From assembly GCA_029781135.1 (NCBI GenBank), contig JAKOXH010000023.1, forward strand, positions 40,001-102,178: 62,178 bases of DNA, read 5' to 3'. The notes under the pieces are model-generated. The model was not told the DNA's origin and did not search any database. It worked only from the letters and a program-made list of their open reading frames with translations. The stretch is from Planctomycetota bacterium. Lineage in GTDB: Bacteria > Planctomycetota > Planctomycetia > Pirellulales > Lacipirellulaceae. Every line of letters starts with the position of its first letter. The stretch's first letter is position 1. This document shows positions 1-8,043 of this stretch, one piece after another. The translations under genes were made by a program, and so were the position numbers.

Positions 1-2
1 TG

Positions 3-1070
3 GCTGCTACCGATACCTATTCGCTTTATAACCCGACGATGGGGACGGAATCGGACATCGCCGGGATTTCGCGTACGGGGGCGGTAGGCAACTACGTTTA
101 CAACGTGATCGGCTTGCCGAGCCATCCGGTAACCTATGTGAGTTGGGGCGACGCCGCGCGATTTGCCAACTGGCTGCAAAATGGGCAGCCTGATGGCATG
201 GAAGGCCCCGGCACCACGGAAACCGGCGCCTACACGCTCAATGGCGCAACATCCACCCCCGCGCTGATGGCCGTCGCGCGCAATGCCGCCGCCAGCTGGT
301 TCATTCCCACCGAGAACGAATGGTACAAAGCCGCCTTCTATCAGCCGGCATCGCACGGCGGAGACTTCGACAGCTATTGGTCCTACCCAACTAAATCCAA
401 CAGCGCGCCGTATTCCGATCAGCCACCAGGTGCCACGCCCGATAATACGAGGGTGGCCAATTATTACCGCGATGACGGCGTGGCGAACGGCTATAACGAC
501 GGCTATGCGGTAACTGGCTCAATCGATTTCAGCACCACCCAGAATTATCTCACTGACGTCGGCGCCTACGCCCAATCTCCCAGCTATTACGGCACGTACG
601 ACCAGGGAGGAAACGTGACGGAATGGGTTGAGACCATGGTGGACCTTCAGACCCGCGCTCTGCGCGGCGGGTCGTGGGTCGACTCCTCCATCTTCATGGC
701 CGCCTTATCCGGCCGGAACAACTATCAACCTCAATACGAATACGGCAGCATTGGATTCCGCGTGGCGAGTATTCCGGGGCTGGCCGGCGATTTCAACAGC
801 GATGGACACGTCGATGCCGCCGATTACGTCACTTGGCGCAACAACAATGGTTCGCAAGCCGACTACGACCTGTGGCGCGGGAACTTTGGCGCGACAGCCG
901 CCTTGAGCGCTTCGTTCTCGTTGGCCGTTCCCGAACCGGCGCCGTGGGCACTGCTCTCGCTAGCATGGGGCACGGGAGCTATGATTGTATTTGGCCGCCG
1001 TTCGCCACGAAGGCCGTTAGTCTCGCGATCGGACAACTGTGGTCGTCCGGGCCGACGACGCGAGTTGTGA
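3..1070 (+). CDS. Formylglycine-enzyme-like / dockerin / PEP-CTERM surface protein, 5' end missing
   Basis: The open frame runs in from the window edge, so the N-terminus and any signal peptide are not seen. The first 250 residues look like the FGE-sulfatase (SUMF1-like) fold, with a WFIPTENEWYKAAF block, a GGNVTEWVE block and a LRGGSW...IGFRVAS block. A dockerin-like or EF-hand-like repeat follows (GDFNSDGHVDAADYVTWRNN), then a C-terminal PEP-CTERM tail (VPEPAPWALLSLAW, a hydrophobic stretch, RR). The RGGSW region has no cysteine, whereas active formylglycine enzymes use cysteines there, so a catalytic role is unlikely. The expected fate is export and PEP-CTERM sorting to the cell surface. 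Function is inferred from domain order only. Confidence 0.85.
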   Translation, partial: AATDTYSLYNPTMGTESDIAGISRTGAVGNYVYNVIGLPSHPVTYVSWGDAARFANWLQNGQPDGMEGPGTTETGAYTLNGATSTPALMAVARNAAASWFIPTENEWYKAAFYQPASHGGDFDSYWSYPTKSNSAPYSDQPPGATPDNTRVANYYRDDGVANGYNDGYAVTGSIDFSTTQNYLTDVGAYAQSPSYYGTYDQGGNVTEWVETMVDLQTRALRGGSWVDSSIFMAALSGRNNYQPQYEYGSIGFRVASIPGLAGDFNSDGHVDAADYVTWRNNNGSQADYDLWRGNFGATAALSASFSLAVPEPAPWALLSLAWGTGAMIVFGRRSPRRPLVSRSDNCGRPGRRREL

Positions 1071-1318
1071 GCAGCGAGTCGCGACGGGCGAGCGAGCCGA
1101 AATAGCCCTGTTCAAGGAACTCGACACCACTCACTCAGCCGGGGCGTCGTGTTCGCTACGCGGTCGCCGAGAGCCGTGTGGCGTAATTCGGAGGCGGCGG
1201 GAATCGAAGCCACTGCCTCCGTGCATACGTCTCGAAGAAAACGCACGTTTGGGCGGCGGACGCATGCCGGGACGCACGCAAAATGGGTCTCAACAGGGTT
1301 GGCCTGCTCCTTTTCTTA

Positions 1319-1606
1319 CTACCATTTAGCAATACCGGTCCACATTCCGATCGCGAAAAAGCATAATGCACAAATCAAAAAAACAAGGACACTTAATAAG
1401 CACCGCCTTCGCACTCTTAATGCATCGTCCGTGAGCTTTGATGACTGGAATAGCAGATTAAATGTATTAAACGCTGTGCCACGCCAAAGGCTGACACCTG
1501 GCTTACGTAAGGCGACTGCGCGAAACATGTGAAACAAAGCTGAAGCCCAACACGCAAATGCTAGAATCACAAATGCAAACAGTACGATCGTCTCCAAGAA
1601 TTGCAT
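1319..1606 (-). CDS. Small two-helix membrane protein, unknown function
   Basis: This 95-residue frame has two strongly hydrophobic segments, at about residues 5-28 and 72-92, separated by a polar, basic stretch (LRKPGVSLWRG, LRVRRR). The pattern suggests a small inner-membrane protein with both ends on the same side. I recognise no family. The surrounding 1.1-1.8 kb is AT-richer than its neighbours and otherwise empty. A chance ORF cannot be fully excluded, but the two clean transmembrane helices argue that it is real. Confidence 0.5.
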   Translation of the reverse strand: MQFLETIVLFAFVILAFACWASALFHMFRAVALRKPGVSLWRGTAFNTFNLLFQSSKLTDDALRVRRRCLLSVLVFLICALCFFAIGMWTGIAKW

Positions 1607-1805
1607 CGGAGTCTAAGCAAGTTGGCAAAGGTTCTGTGACACTTCGATACGCGTAGGACGGACATTCGAACAGGAGGAAACAGAGGCAACAGAGAAAAAC
1701 ATCCTCGGTTCACTCTGATTCCTCCTGTTCAGGAATTCCTTGGCAGCCATTGGCGTGATGGCAGAACTTTGTGCGTGTAACAAAACTTCTGCGCATCCGC
1801 TGAGA

Positions 1806-2024
1806 TCATTTGTTACGTGAATTTCCCCTCGTCGGCTGATTCCACACGTACCGGTATAAATTCGCATCGCCCGCCGCGAACCCAAGCGGGTCTTCGCTCA
1901 GCCAGCGGCCGGTCTTGGAATCGTACCAACGGTTGAGGTTGTTCTGCAAACCGGTGGCCTGGTCGAGCCAGCGCCCCGCGAACGAGAACGCCTCGTCCAC
2001 ATAGCCCGTCTGCCCGGCCGCCAC
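1806..2024 (-). pseudogene. RHS-repeat core fragment (degraded)
   Basis: The reading contains the hallmark of the RHS/YD-repeat core end (GRWLDQATGLQNNLNRWYD, GRWLSEDPLGFAAGDANLYRYVWNQPT). In intact proteins this is preceded by thousands of bases of YD repeats and followed by a toxin tail. Here no start with a Shine-Dalgarno and no upstream repeats are found, and after NQPT the frame ends within eight codons. It is therefore a remnant of a larger gene or an orphan core/tip cassette. Confidence 0.75.
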
Positions 2025-2127
2025 ATTTGCGACACTGTTCGCAAAGTGGTGGGCGATCTATTGATGGTGGAAGCACCGGCTAGCGGTGGGTTTGGGAAAT
2101 CATCATGATTAAGTTCTCTGTAATCGA

Positions 2128-2163
2128 GCCCTCGCCCCGGCCCTCTCCCGGAAGGAGAGGGAG
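2128..2163. repeat. Palindromic CCCTCTCCC/GGGAGAGGG repeat, copy 1
   Basis: The core reads CCCCGGCCCTCTCCCGG followed by AAGGAGAGGGAGG, giving a hairpin of CCCTCTCC with GGAGAGGG. Close relatives lie at 3132-3169 (same orientation) and 39573-39605 (inverted). It ends just before the DUF3891 start codon. Confidence 0.75.
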
Positions 2164-2169
2164 GATGTG

Positions 2170-3027
2170 ATGATACGAAGAGAAATTCAGCTTTCAGAAA
2201 ATGAGCGCCTGTGGCTGTTGGTGTCGCAGGTCGATCATGCGCGGATCAGCGGAACGCTGACCCAGAATCTCAAGGAGCAATGTCCTCAAGAAGTCGTCGA
2301 GGCGATTACGCATCATGACGATGGTTGGGCCGAGTGGGAGGCGAGTCCCAGGATCAACTCCGAAATTGGCGGGCCGTTTTCGTTTTTGGAAATGCCGCTC
2401 GTCGAGTCGCTACCGATCTGGGACAACTCGATTGTGGCGGCGAGGAAGTTCGGGCCGCTGGCTGGGTTCATTGTCGCCGGGCATTTTTATGGGCTGCTGG
2501 GCGAATCGGACCATGCGCAGGAACCGGCCGCGACGGCTTGGCTCACCGCAAAGCGCAAGGTACGGACGGCGTGGCTCGACGAATGGATTCGCAGCAACCC
2601 AGCGAATTCATTGGAACTAGCGCAGCAGGCGCAGCGGCAGTTGGCCATCGCCGATTTGTTCAGCCTATGGTTATGCTGCGACACACCATTGTCGGCGATG
2701 TCGGGCGGCATGCTGGAGAACTCGGCAATGGGGCTGCGTTTGGAAAAGCTGTGGGAGCGGTATCGGATTTCCGTGATTGGTGCCGGGCGACGCCATGCCA
2801 CGCCAGAGAATACGACCGAAGCCCTGGCCTGGGTCGTGGCGGTCGATCCTTTTCCATTTGGAACCGCGCCGCTGTCACTTTCTACCACGGGAAAAGTGGT
2901 TCCAGTTGCCGAGTACGATGACTGGCAGGACGTGGAAGCGGCCAGCCGTCCGATGGAATTGCGGTGGCGGCTGGTGCCGCCTGATGCATCGGGCAAATTG
3001 ATCGACGAGGCACCAACCGCTGGGTAA
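2170..3027 (+). CDS. DUF3891 family protein
   Basis: This 285-residue protein resembles the DUF3891 family: an early histidine-containing block (VSQVDHARISG), a THHDDGWAEWEASP block with adjacent His-His-Asp-Asp, and an alpha-helical body. The His/Asp-rich motifs recall HD-type metal hydrolases, but no activity is known to me. ATG 2170 is preferred over GTG 2167 because the purine-rich AGGAGAGGGAGG at 2153-2164 is better spaced from it. That ribosome-binding site lies in the 3' arm of a dispersed palindromic repeat. It appears monocistronic. Confidence 0.75.
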   Translation: MIRREIQLSENERLWLLVSQVDHARISGTLTQNLKEQCPQEVVEAITHHDDGWAEWEASPRINSEIGGPFSFLEMPLVESLPIWDNSIVAARKFGPLAGFIVAGHFYGLLGESDHAQEPAATAWLTAKRKVRTAWLDEWIRSNPANSLELAQQAQRQLAIADLFSLWLCCDTPLSAMSGGMLENSAMGLRLEKLWERYRISVIGAGRRHATPENTTEALAWVVAVDPFPFGTAPLSLSTTGKVVPVAEYDDWQDVEAASRPMELRWRLVPPDASGKLIDEAPTAG

Positions 3028-3131
3028 AGAGGGCGTCAGTACGTCGTTCCGGCTTGTCGAAGGCGGCTGAATGGGGATAATCCTTGGATTGACGCGGACC
3101 GGCTTGGCTCCATTATTCACATACTCACAGA

Positions 3132-3169
3132 GCCCCCTCACCGCGGCCCTCTCCCGACGGAAGAGGGAG
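3132..3169. repeat. Palindromic CCCTCTCCC/GGGAGAGGG repeat, copy 2
   Basis: GGCCCTCTCCC and AGAGGGAG arms are separated by GACGGA, with the same flanking CCCCTCACCGC as copy 1. It lies between the DUF3891 gene and cysK and could act as an attenuator or transcript-end structure. Confidence 0.7.
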
Positions 3170-3230
3170 TGGTCTAAGATTCTTACCGAAAATCACTAGT
3201 TCGATACTTGTAGGTTGAAAGGTGTGAAAC

Positions 3231-4172
3231 ATGCCACGTAACAAAACGTACGATAATGTTGCTCAGGCTATTGGTGATACGCCAATGATTCGGCTCAATC
3301 GCGTGATTCCGGCGGGGCAGGCGACGGTATTTGCCAAGTGCGAGTTCTTTCAACCGCTCAATAGCGTGAAGGACCGGATTGGCGTCGCGATGATTGAAGC
3401 GGGTGAGCGCGACGGCAAGATCAAGAAGGATACCGTGATCGTTGAGCCAACCAGTGGCAATACTGGCATCGCGCTGGCGTTCGTATGTGCCGCCAAGGGT
3501 TACAAATTGATTCTCACGATGCCGGAGTCGATGTCGGTCGAGCGGCGCGCGCTGTTGCGATTCATGGGAGCGGAACTGGTGTTGACGCCGGCCGCGGAGG
3601 GCATGAAGGGCGCCATCGCGAAGGCGACGCAACTAGTAGAAACGACGCCCAATGCGTGGATGCCGCAGCAGTTCGATAACCCGGCGAACCCGGCGATTCA
3701 CGAAAAAACAACTGGTCCCGAAATTTGGGAAGACTCGGGCCACAATATCGATGCGATTGTCGTGGGCGTGGGCACCGGCGGCACGATCACGGGTGTGGCC
3801 CGGTACATCAAGCCGAAGAACCCGAACTTCAAGGCGATTGCGGTGGAGCCGGTGGATTCGCCCGTGATTTCCGGCGGCAAGCCGGGGCCCCACAAGATTC
3901 AAGGCTTGGGCGCCGGCTTCATCCCGAAGAACCTCGACACGGCACTCGTGGATGAGACGATTCTGGTGAGCAACGAAGAGGCGTTTCAATGGTCGCGCCG
4001 GCTGGCCAAGGAAGAAGGAATCGTGGCGGGCATTTCGAGCGGGGCCAATGTTTGCGCCGCGGCCAAGGTGGCGGCTCGGCCGGAGTACAAAGGCAAACGG
4101 ATTTGCGTCATCATTCCGAGCTTGGGCGAGCGGTATCTCTCGACGCCGTTGTTCGAAGGCCTGACGGGCTAA
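3231..4172 (+). CDS. cysK: Cysteine synthase A (O-acetylserine sulfhydrylase)
   Basis: PLP-dependent enzyme making L-cysteine from O-acetylserine and sulfide in the cytoplasm. The 313-residue length is normal. The PLP lysine is in NSVKDRIG (K47), the substrate loop TSGNTG is at about 74-79, and the PLP-phosphate loop GTGGTITG and the GISSGAN serine site are present. The start ATG has AAAGGTG upstream. It follows a REP-like hairpin and appears to be its own transcription unit. No serine acetyltransferase is nearby. A cystathionine beta-synthase-like activity is possible but less likely at this length. Confidence 0.95.
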   Translation: MPRNKTYDNVAQAIGDTPMIRLNRVIPAGQATVFAKCEFFQPLNSVKDRIGVAMIEAGERDGKIKKDTVIVEPTSGNTGIALAFVCAAKGYKLILTMPESMSVERRALLRFMGAELVLTPAAEGMKGAIAKATQLVETTPNAWMPQQFDNPANPAIHEKTTGPEIWEDSGHNIDAIVVGVGTGGTITGVARYIKPKNPNFKAIAVEPVDSPVISGGKPGPHKIQGLGAGFIPKNLDTALVDETILVSNEEAFQWSRRLAKEEGIVAGISSGANVCAAAKVAARPEYKGKRICVIIPSLGERYLSTPLFEGLTG

Positions 4173-4214
4173 GAATATTCGTCGTGTCGAGTGAGGAGTG
4201 ACATTTGTCTTCCT

Positions 4215-4310
4215 GGGTGGCATGCCCTCGCTCGCGCCAACATGCTCACGCGAAACACATAGGTTTACGCGAGCGTGGGCATGTTCCTGTTTCGCGAGAG
4301 CATGGCACCC
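4215..4310. repeat. 96-bp palindromic intergenic element with GGGTGGCATG ends (family A, copy 1)
   Basis: It begins GGGTGGCATGC and ends GCATGGCACCC, an imperfect terminal inverted repeat, with inner arms CGCGAGCG and GCGTGGGCATG. A second copy is at 49282-49378 and a related form at 43150-43232. It fills most of the 336-base gap between cysK and lipA, where no gene is seen. Confidence 0.75.
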
Positions 4311-4509
4311 TAACTCAAGTCTTACAAACCACTCGCTGGCGAATGTACATTGGTGGTCGCGCCGCGATTTACTTTGCGGCGGCGGTCGCTAGCATTCATG
4401 AGGAATCACGCGATTCGGCAAATTTCGCGAAGTGCTCGCCATTGGTGAGTTTTGCGGATTTCGCTACACTTGAGCTTCTCCCTGCTAGCACCTTCTGCGC
4501 CGCACTGCT

Positions 4510-5445
4510 TTGAGTTTGACTGCAACCACTTCTGACGCCCCCAGCACTAGCCGGCCCCGATTGCCGAGTTGGTTGCGCGTCAATTTGCCGTTGGGACAGC
4601 GGCTGACGGTTCTCAATGCCACGCACGGCACGATCGATTCGCACGGGCTGCACACGGTTTGCGAAGAGGCCCGCTGCCCGAACCTCAACGATTGCTGGTC
4701 GCGCGGCACGGCGACGTTCATGATCGCCGGCAAGGAATGCACGCGTGGTTGCCGGTTTTGTAGTGTGGAAACGCTGCGGCAGCCGGCTCGGCCCGATCCG
4801 AGCGAACCGCAGCAACTGGCGGCAGCTGTCGAACGCATGGAATTGGCCCATGTGGTGATCACGGTGGTGAATCGCGACGATCTTGCCGATGGGGGGGCGA
4901 ACCACTACAAATTGTGCGTCCAAGCGGTCCACGAGCGGCGGCCGGACATCACGATTGAACTGCTATCGAGTGATTTGGCCGGCAACGAGGCGGCGCTCGG
5001 GCACTTGCTAGATGACATTCCGCTGGCGGTATTTGCGCACAATGTGGAATGCGTTCGGCGGTTGGATCGCGTGGCGCGCGACCCGCGGGCATCGTTCGAT
5101 TTGAGCTTGATGGTACTGCGGCGCGCCAAGGAATTGCGTCCCGATCTGTTGACGAAGAGCAGCATTATGATCGGCCTCGGGGAAACGGATAGCGAAGTGA
5201 CAGAGGCCATGCAGCTGGTGCGTGCGGCAAACGTCGACATGTTGACATTGGGGCAGTACCTGGCACCGGGTCGGCCGGGTGAACGATACTTGCCGGTCGA
5301 CCGCTACGTGCCACCCGACCAGTTTGACTGTTGGGCCGAGGAAGCACGCGAGATGGGGTTTTGTGCGGTAGCGGCAGGACCGCTGGTGCGGAGTTCCTTT
5401 CGCGCGGGGATGCTATTGGAGCAGGCTCGACGGCATTTCGATTAG
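4510..5445 (+). CDS. lipA: Lipoyl synthase (radical SAM)
   Basis: It inserts two sulfurs into protein-bound octanoyl chains to make the lipoyl cofactor. Both Fe-S clusters are marked: the auxiliary cluster by C51, C56 and C62 (CEEARCPNLNDC), and the radical-SAM cluster by CTRGCRFC (C77, C81, C84). The conserved serine-bearing RSSF motif is near the C-terminus. The start is a TTG at 4510, because no ATG exists before the first cysteine motif; a later TTG at 4561 is possible. It sits 24 bases upstream of the oxoacid dehydrogenase genes, whose E2 needs lipoylation, so the pairing makes biochemical sense. No lipB is seen. Confidence 0.95.
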   Translation: MSLTATTSDAPSTSRPRLPSWLRVNLPLGQRLTVLNATHGTIDSHGLHTVCEEARCPNLNDCWSRGTATFMIAGKECTRGCRFCSVETLRQPARPDPSEPQQLAAAVERMELAHVVITVVNRDDLADGGANHYKLCVQAVHERRPDITIELLSSDLAGNEAALGHLLDDIPLAVFAHNVECVRRLDRVARDPRASFDLSLMVLRRAKELRPDLLTKSSIMIGLGETDSEVTEAMQLVRAANVDMLTLGQYLAPGRPGERYLPVDRYVPPDQFDCWAEEAREMGFCAVAAGPLVRSSFRAGMLLEQARRHFD

Positions 5446-5469
5446 ACTTTTGCGTTTCGGAACTGGGTC

Positions 5470-6831
5470 ATGGATGACTCGTCCAAACTTGTCGGTAAAG
5501 CCCATCCGGGCGCACGCACAGGAAGCGTTCCGCTGAAGGACCCGCTGCCGATGGTGTTGCGCGTGCCGACGGCCCCATATCGGCCAGGCGATTCACCCAG
5601 CTTCGTAGCGTTCTCACATCAGCCCGACGATTTACCACGGCCGGATACACTGGCCTCGTATGAATCGTTGCGCGAACATGCGATCGGCCTAATCCGTGTT
5701 CTCGATGCCGACGGAAGTGCGCGTGGCGATTGGCAACCGCAGTTGAGCCCGCAACAGTTGCGAAGTGGCCTGGAAATGATGTTGCGGGCACGGCACCTCG
5801 ACGTGCGGATGATTGCGATGCAGCGGCAAGGACGCCTGTCGTTCTACGTTTCCTCCAAGGGCGAAGAAGCGGCGGCCGTCGCCGGGGCAGCGGCATATTT
5901 GCACGGCGACGTGCTTTTCCCCAGCTACCGGCAGCCGGGGCTGTTTTTAGTGCGCGGCATGCCGATGGTGACGATCATCTGTCAATCGATCGGCAACGTG
6001 GGCGACAATACGGGTGGCCGGCAGATGCCGGTCCATTACAGTTGGCGGGCCGGCAATGTGGTTTCGATTTCCAGCCCGGTGGGAACGCAGTTTCCGCAGG
6101 CCGTGGGCGCGGCAATGGCGTTTGCGTATCGAGGCGAACGGCATGTGGTCGGCACGTGGATTGGCGACGGGACGGCCGCCCAGGGCGATTTTCACTACGC
6201 GCTCAACTTTGCTTCCGTTTTTCGGCCGCCTTGCGTGCTGCATGTAGTGGATAATCAGTGGGCCATCAGCACGCATCGAAGTATTGCCACGGGAGGCGCG
6301 ACGTTTGCCGCGCGGGCCGATGCCTATCGATTGCCTGGCTTGCGGGTTGACGGCAATGATTATCTCGCTGTCTATGCCGCGGAGGCGTGGGCGGTGGAAC
6401 GGGCTCGGCGCGGTGGCGGCACGACGCTCATCGAACTCGTCACGTATCGGCGGGATGCGCACTCCACGAGCGATGATCCATCGCAGTATCGAGCCGCTGG
6501 TGAGCCGGATTGTTGGCCGGGCGGCGATCCGATCGAGCGACTCAAGCAGCATCTCATCGTTATCGGCGAGTGGTCGGAGGAATCGCACCAAAGTCTGAAC
6601 GCGGCTTTGGAACAAGAGGCGGCCGCCACGTTTCAAATGGCGGAATCGTTCGGCACAAATGCCACGGGGCTCGGGCATGCGAGCGATGCGTTGTTTCACG
6701 ACGTGTATCGCGAGATGCCGCCGCACTTGCAGGCCCAACGTGCCGAAGCGCTCGGCGAAACGGATGCACCACAGAAGGAAGAGCCGGCAATATTGCGGTT
6801 CGTCGAAGGGCCGCGAAGAGCTGCAGGATGA
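5470..6831 (+). CDS. Branched-chain 2-oxoacid dehydrogenase E1 alpha subunit
   Basis: Thiamine-diphosphate subunit that decarboxylates 2-oxoacids. The ThDP motif runs from GDGTAAQGDFHYALNF to VVDNQWAIS. The upstream SYRQPGLFLVRG block and the YRRDAHSTSDDPSQYR loop match branched-chain (2-oxoisovalerate) enzymes better than pyruvate dehydrogenase E1 alpha. Its 453 residues include an N-terminal extension of about 80 residues. E1 beta and E2 follow on the same strand, so one operon with lipA is likely. Substrate assignment is inference from these motifs. Confidence 0.9.
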   Translation: MDDSSKLVGKAHPGARTGSVPLKDPLPMVLRVPTAPYRPGDSPSFVAFSHQPDDLPRPDTLASYESLREHAIGLIRVLDADGSARGDWQPQLSPQQLRSGLEMMLRARHLDVRMIAMQRQGRLSFYVSSKGEEAAAVAGAAAYLHGDVLFPSYRQPGLFLVRGMPMVTIICQSIGNVGDNTGGRQMPVHYSWRAGNVVSISSPVGTQFPQAVGAAMAFAYRGERHVVGTWIGDGTAAQGDFHYALNFASVFRPPCVLHVVDNQWAISTHRSIATGGATFAARADAYRLPGLRVDGNDYLAVYAAEAWAVERARRGGGTTLIELVTYRRDAHSTSDDPSQYRAAGEPDCWPGGDPIERLKQHLIVIGEWSEESHQSLNAALEQEAAATFQMAESFGTNATGLGHASDALFHDVYREMPPHLQAQRAEALGETDAPQKEEPAILRFVEGPRRAAG

Positions 6832-6930
6832 AACAAATGGGGAATTGGGAGTGGGGAATGGGAAATTGAAAGCGGAACCCCCTGACCCCTGACCCCTGAC
6901 CCCTGACCCCTCAACCCTCAACCCTCCCCC
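6832..6930 (+). repeat. Low-complexity spacer with tandem CCCCTGA heptamers
   Basis: The gap between E1 alpha and E1 beta holds a GGGAATTGGGAGTGGGGAATGGG stretch followed by about four tandem CCCCTGA units and two CTCAACC units. No gene or clear ribosome-binding site lies inside it. Confidence 0.7.
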
Positions 6931-7941
6931 ATGTCCACGATGAATATGATCCAGGCGGTGCGGTCGGCGCTCGATGTGATGCTCGAGCGCGATCCGGATG
7001 TCTGCGTGTTTGGCGAGGACGCGGGCTATTTCGGCGGCGTGTTCCGCGCGACTCAGGGGCTGCAGCAGAAGTACGGTTCGCGGCGCGTTTTCGATACGCC
7101 GCTGGCTGAAGGGGGCATCATCGGCGTCGCGATTGGCATGGGGATGAACGGCCTGCGGCCGGTGCCGGAAATCCAGTTTTCTGACTACATGTACCCGGCG
7201 TTCGATCAAATCACCAATGAACTCGCGAAATTGCGCTATCGCAGTGCCGGAGAATGGACCGCCCCGCTCACGATTCGCACGCCGAGCGGTGGCGGCATCC
7301 GCGGCGGGTTGTTTCACAGCCAATCGCCCGAGGCGTACTACACTCATACGCCGGGCCTATGCGTGGTGATGCCGTCGAACCCGCACGACGCCAAAGGATT
7401 GCTGATTAGCAGTATTGAGAGCGACGACCCGGTCATATTCTTTGAGCCGAAGCGGCTCTATCGTGGGTCCTTCGACGGCGATCCGGAGAGCGTACCGCCG
7501 TGGCGCGATCAACCGGAGGCCGAGGTTCCTGAAGAACATTACCGCACGCCGTTGGGGCAGGCGCATATCGTGCGGCCGGGTGACGAACTGACCGTCATTG
7601 CTTGGGGCACGATGGTGCATGTGGCCCGGGCGGCGATCCAAGAAGCGGCAATTGACGCAGAGCTAATTGACTTGTGTACGCTACTGCCATTGGATTTGGC
7701 GACGATCACGGCCTCGGTCGAAAAGACGGGGCGGTGCGTCGTGGTTCACGAAGCGCCGCGAACATGCGGCTTCGGTGCCGAGGTCGTCGCACTGATCCAA
7801 GAACACTGTTTTTGGAACATGGAATCGCCGGTGCTGCGGGTAACGGGTTGGGATACACCGTTCCCGTGTGGCCAAGAGTGGGACTATTTGCCGAATCGAG
7901 AACGGATCGCAGGCGCGATGCGCGCGGTATTGGCAGCTTAA
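6931..7941 (+). CDS. Branched-chain 2-oxoacid dehydrogenase E1 beta subunit
   Basis: The 336-residue length is that of the family. The N-terminal pyrimidine-binding half carries VFGEDAGYFGGVFRAT and DTPLAEGGIIGVAIGMG, and the C-terminal transketolase half carries VVVHEAPRTCGFGAEV. It forms the alpha2-beta2 ThDP heterotetramer with the preceding gene product. The two genes are separated by an unusual tandem-repeat spacer that contains no good Shine-Dalgarno, which might set subunit stoichiometry. Confidence 0.92.
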   Translation: MSTMNMIQAVRSALDVMLERDPDVCVFGEDAGYFGGVFRATQGLQQKYGSRRVFDTPLAEGGIIGVAIGMGMNGLRPVPEIQFSDYMYPAFDQITNELAKLRYRSAGEWTAPLTIRTPSGGGIRGGLFHSQSPEAYYTHTPGLCVVMPSNPHDAKGLLISSIESDDPVIFFEPKRLYRGSFDGDPESVPPWRDQPEAEVPEEHYRTPLGQAHIVRPGDELTVIAWGTMVHVARAAIQEAAIDAELIDLCTLLPLDLATITASVEKTGRCVVVHEAPRTCGFGAEVVALIQEHCFWNMESPVLRVTGWDTPFPCGQEWDYLPNRERIAGAMRAVLAA

Positions 7942-8043
7942 TCGTTTGACCAAATGACAATTGCGGATTGCGGATCGGGGATTGCGGATTGAAATCGAAC
8001 GCATCCGCACTCCGAAATCCGAAATCCGAAATCGAGAAACGAC
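7942..8043 (+). repeat. Low-complexity spacer with ATTGCGGATT and CCGAAAT tandem units
   Basis: ATTGCGGATT occurs twice with a related ATCGGGGATT between, followed by three CCGAAAT heptamers. The upstream and downstream halves are partly complementary (GCGGATT against AATCCGAAAT). It lies between E1 beta and E2. Confidence 0.65.

Noticed and set aside
1039..1329. 96-residue plus-strand frame after the first gene
   Set aside because: It overlaps the end of the first gene, is Arg-rich, and has no signal or motif.
5947..7347. 466-residue frame on the minus strand
   Set aside because: It lies antisense to the E1 alpha and E1 beta genes, has an Arg/His-rich composition typical of GC-rich shadow frames, and no family motif.
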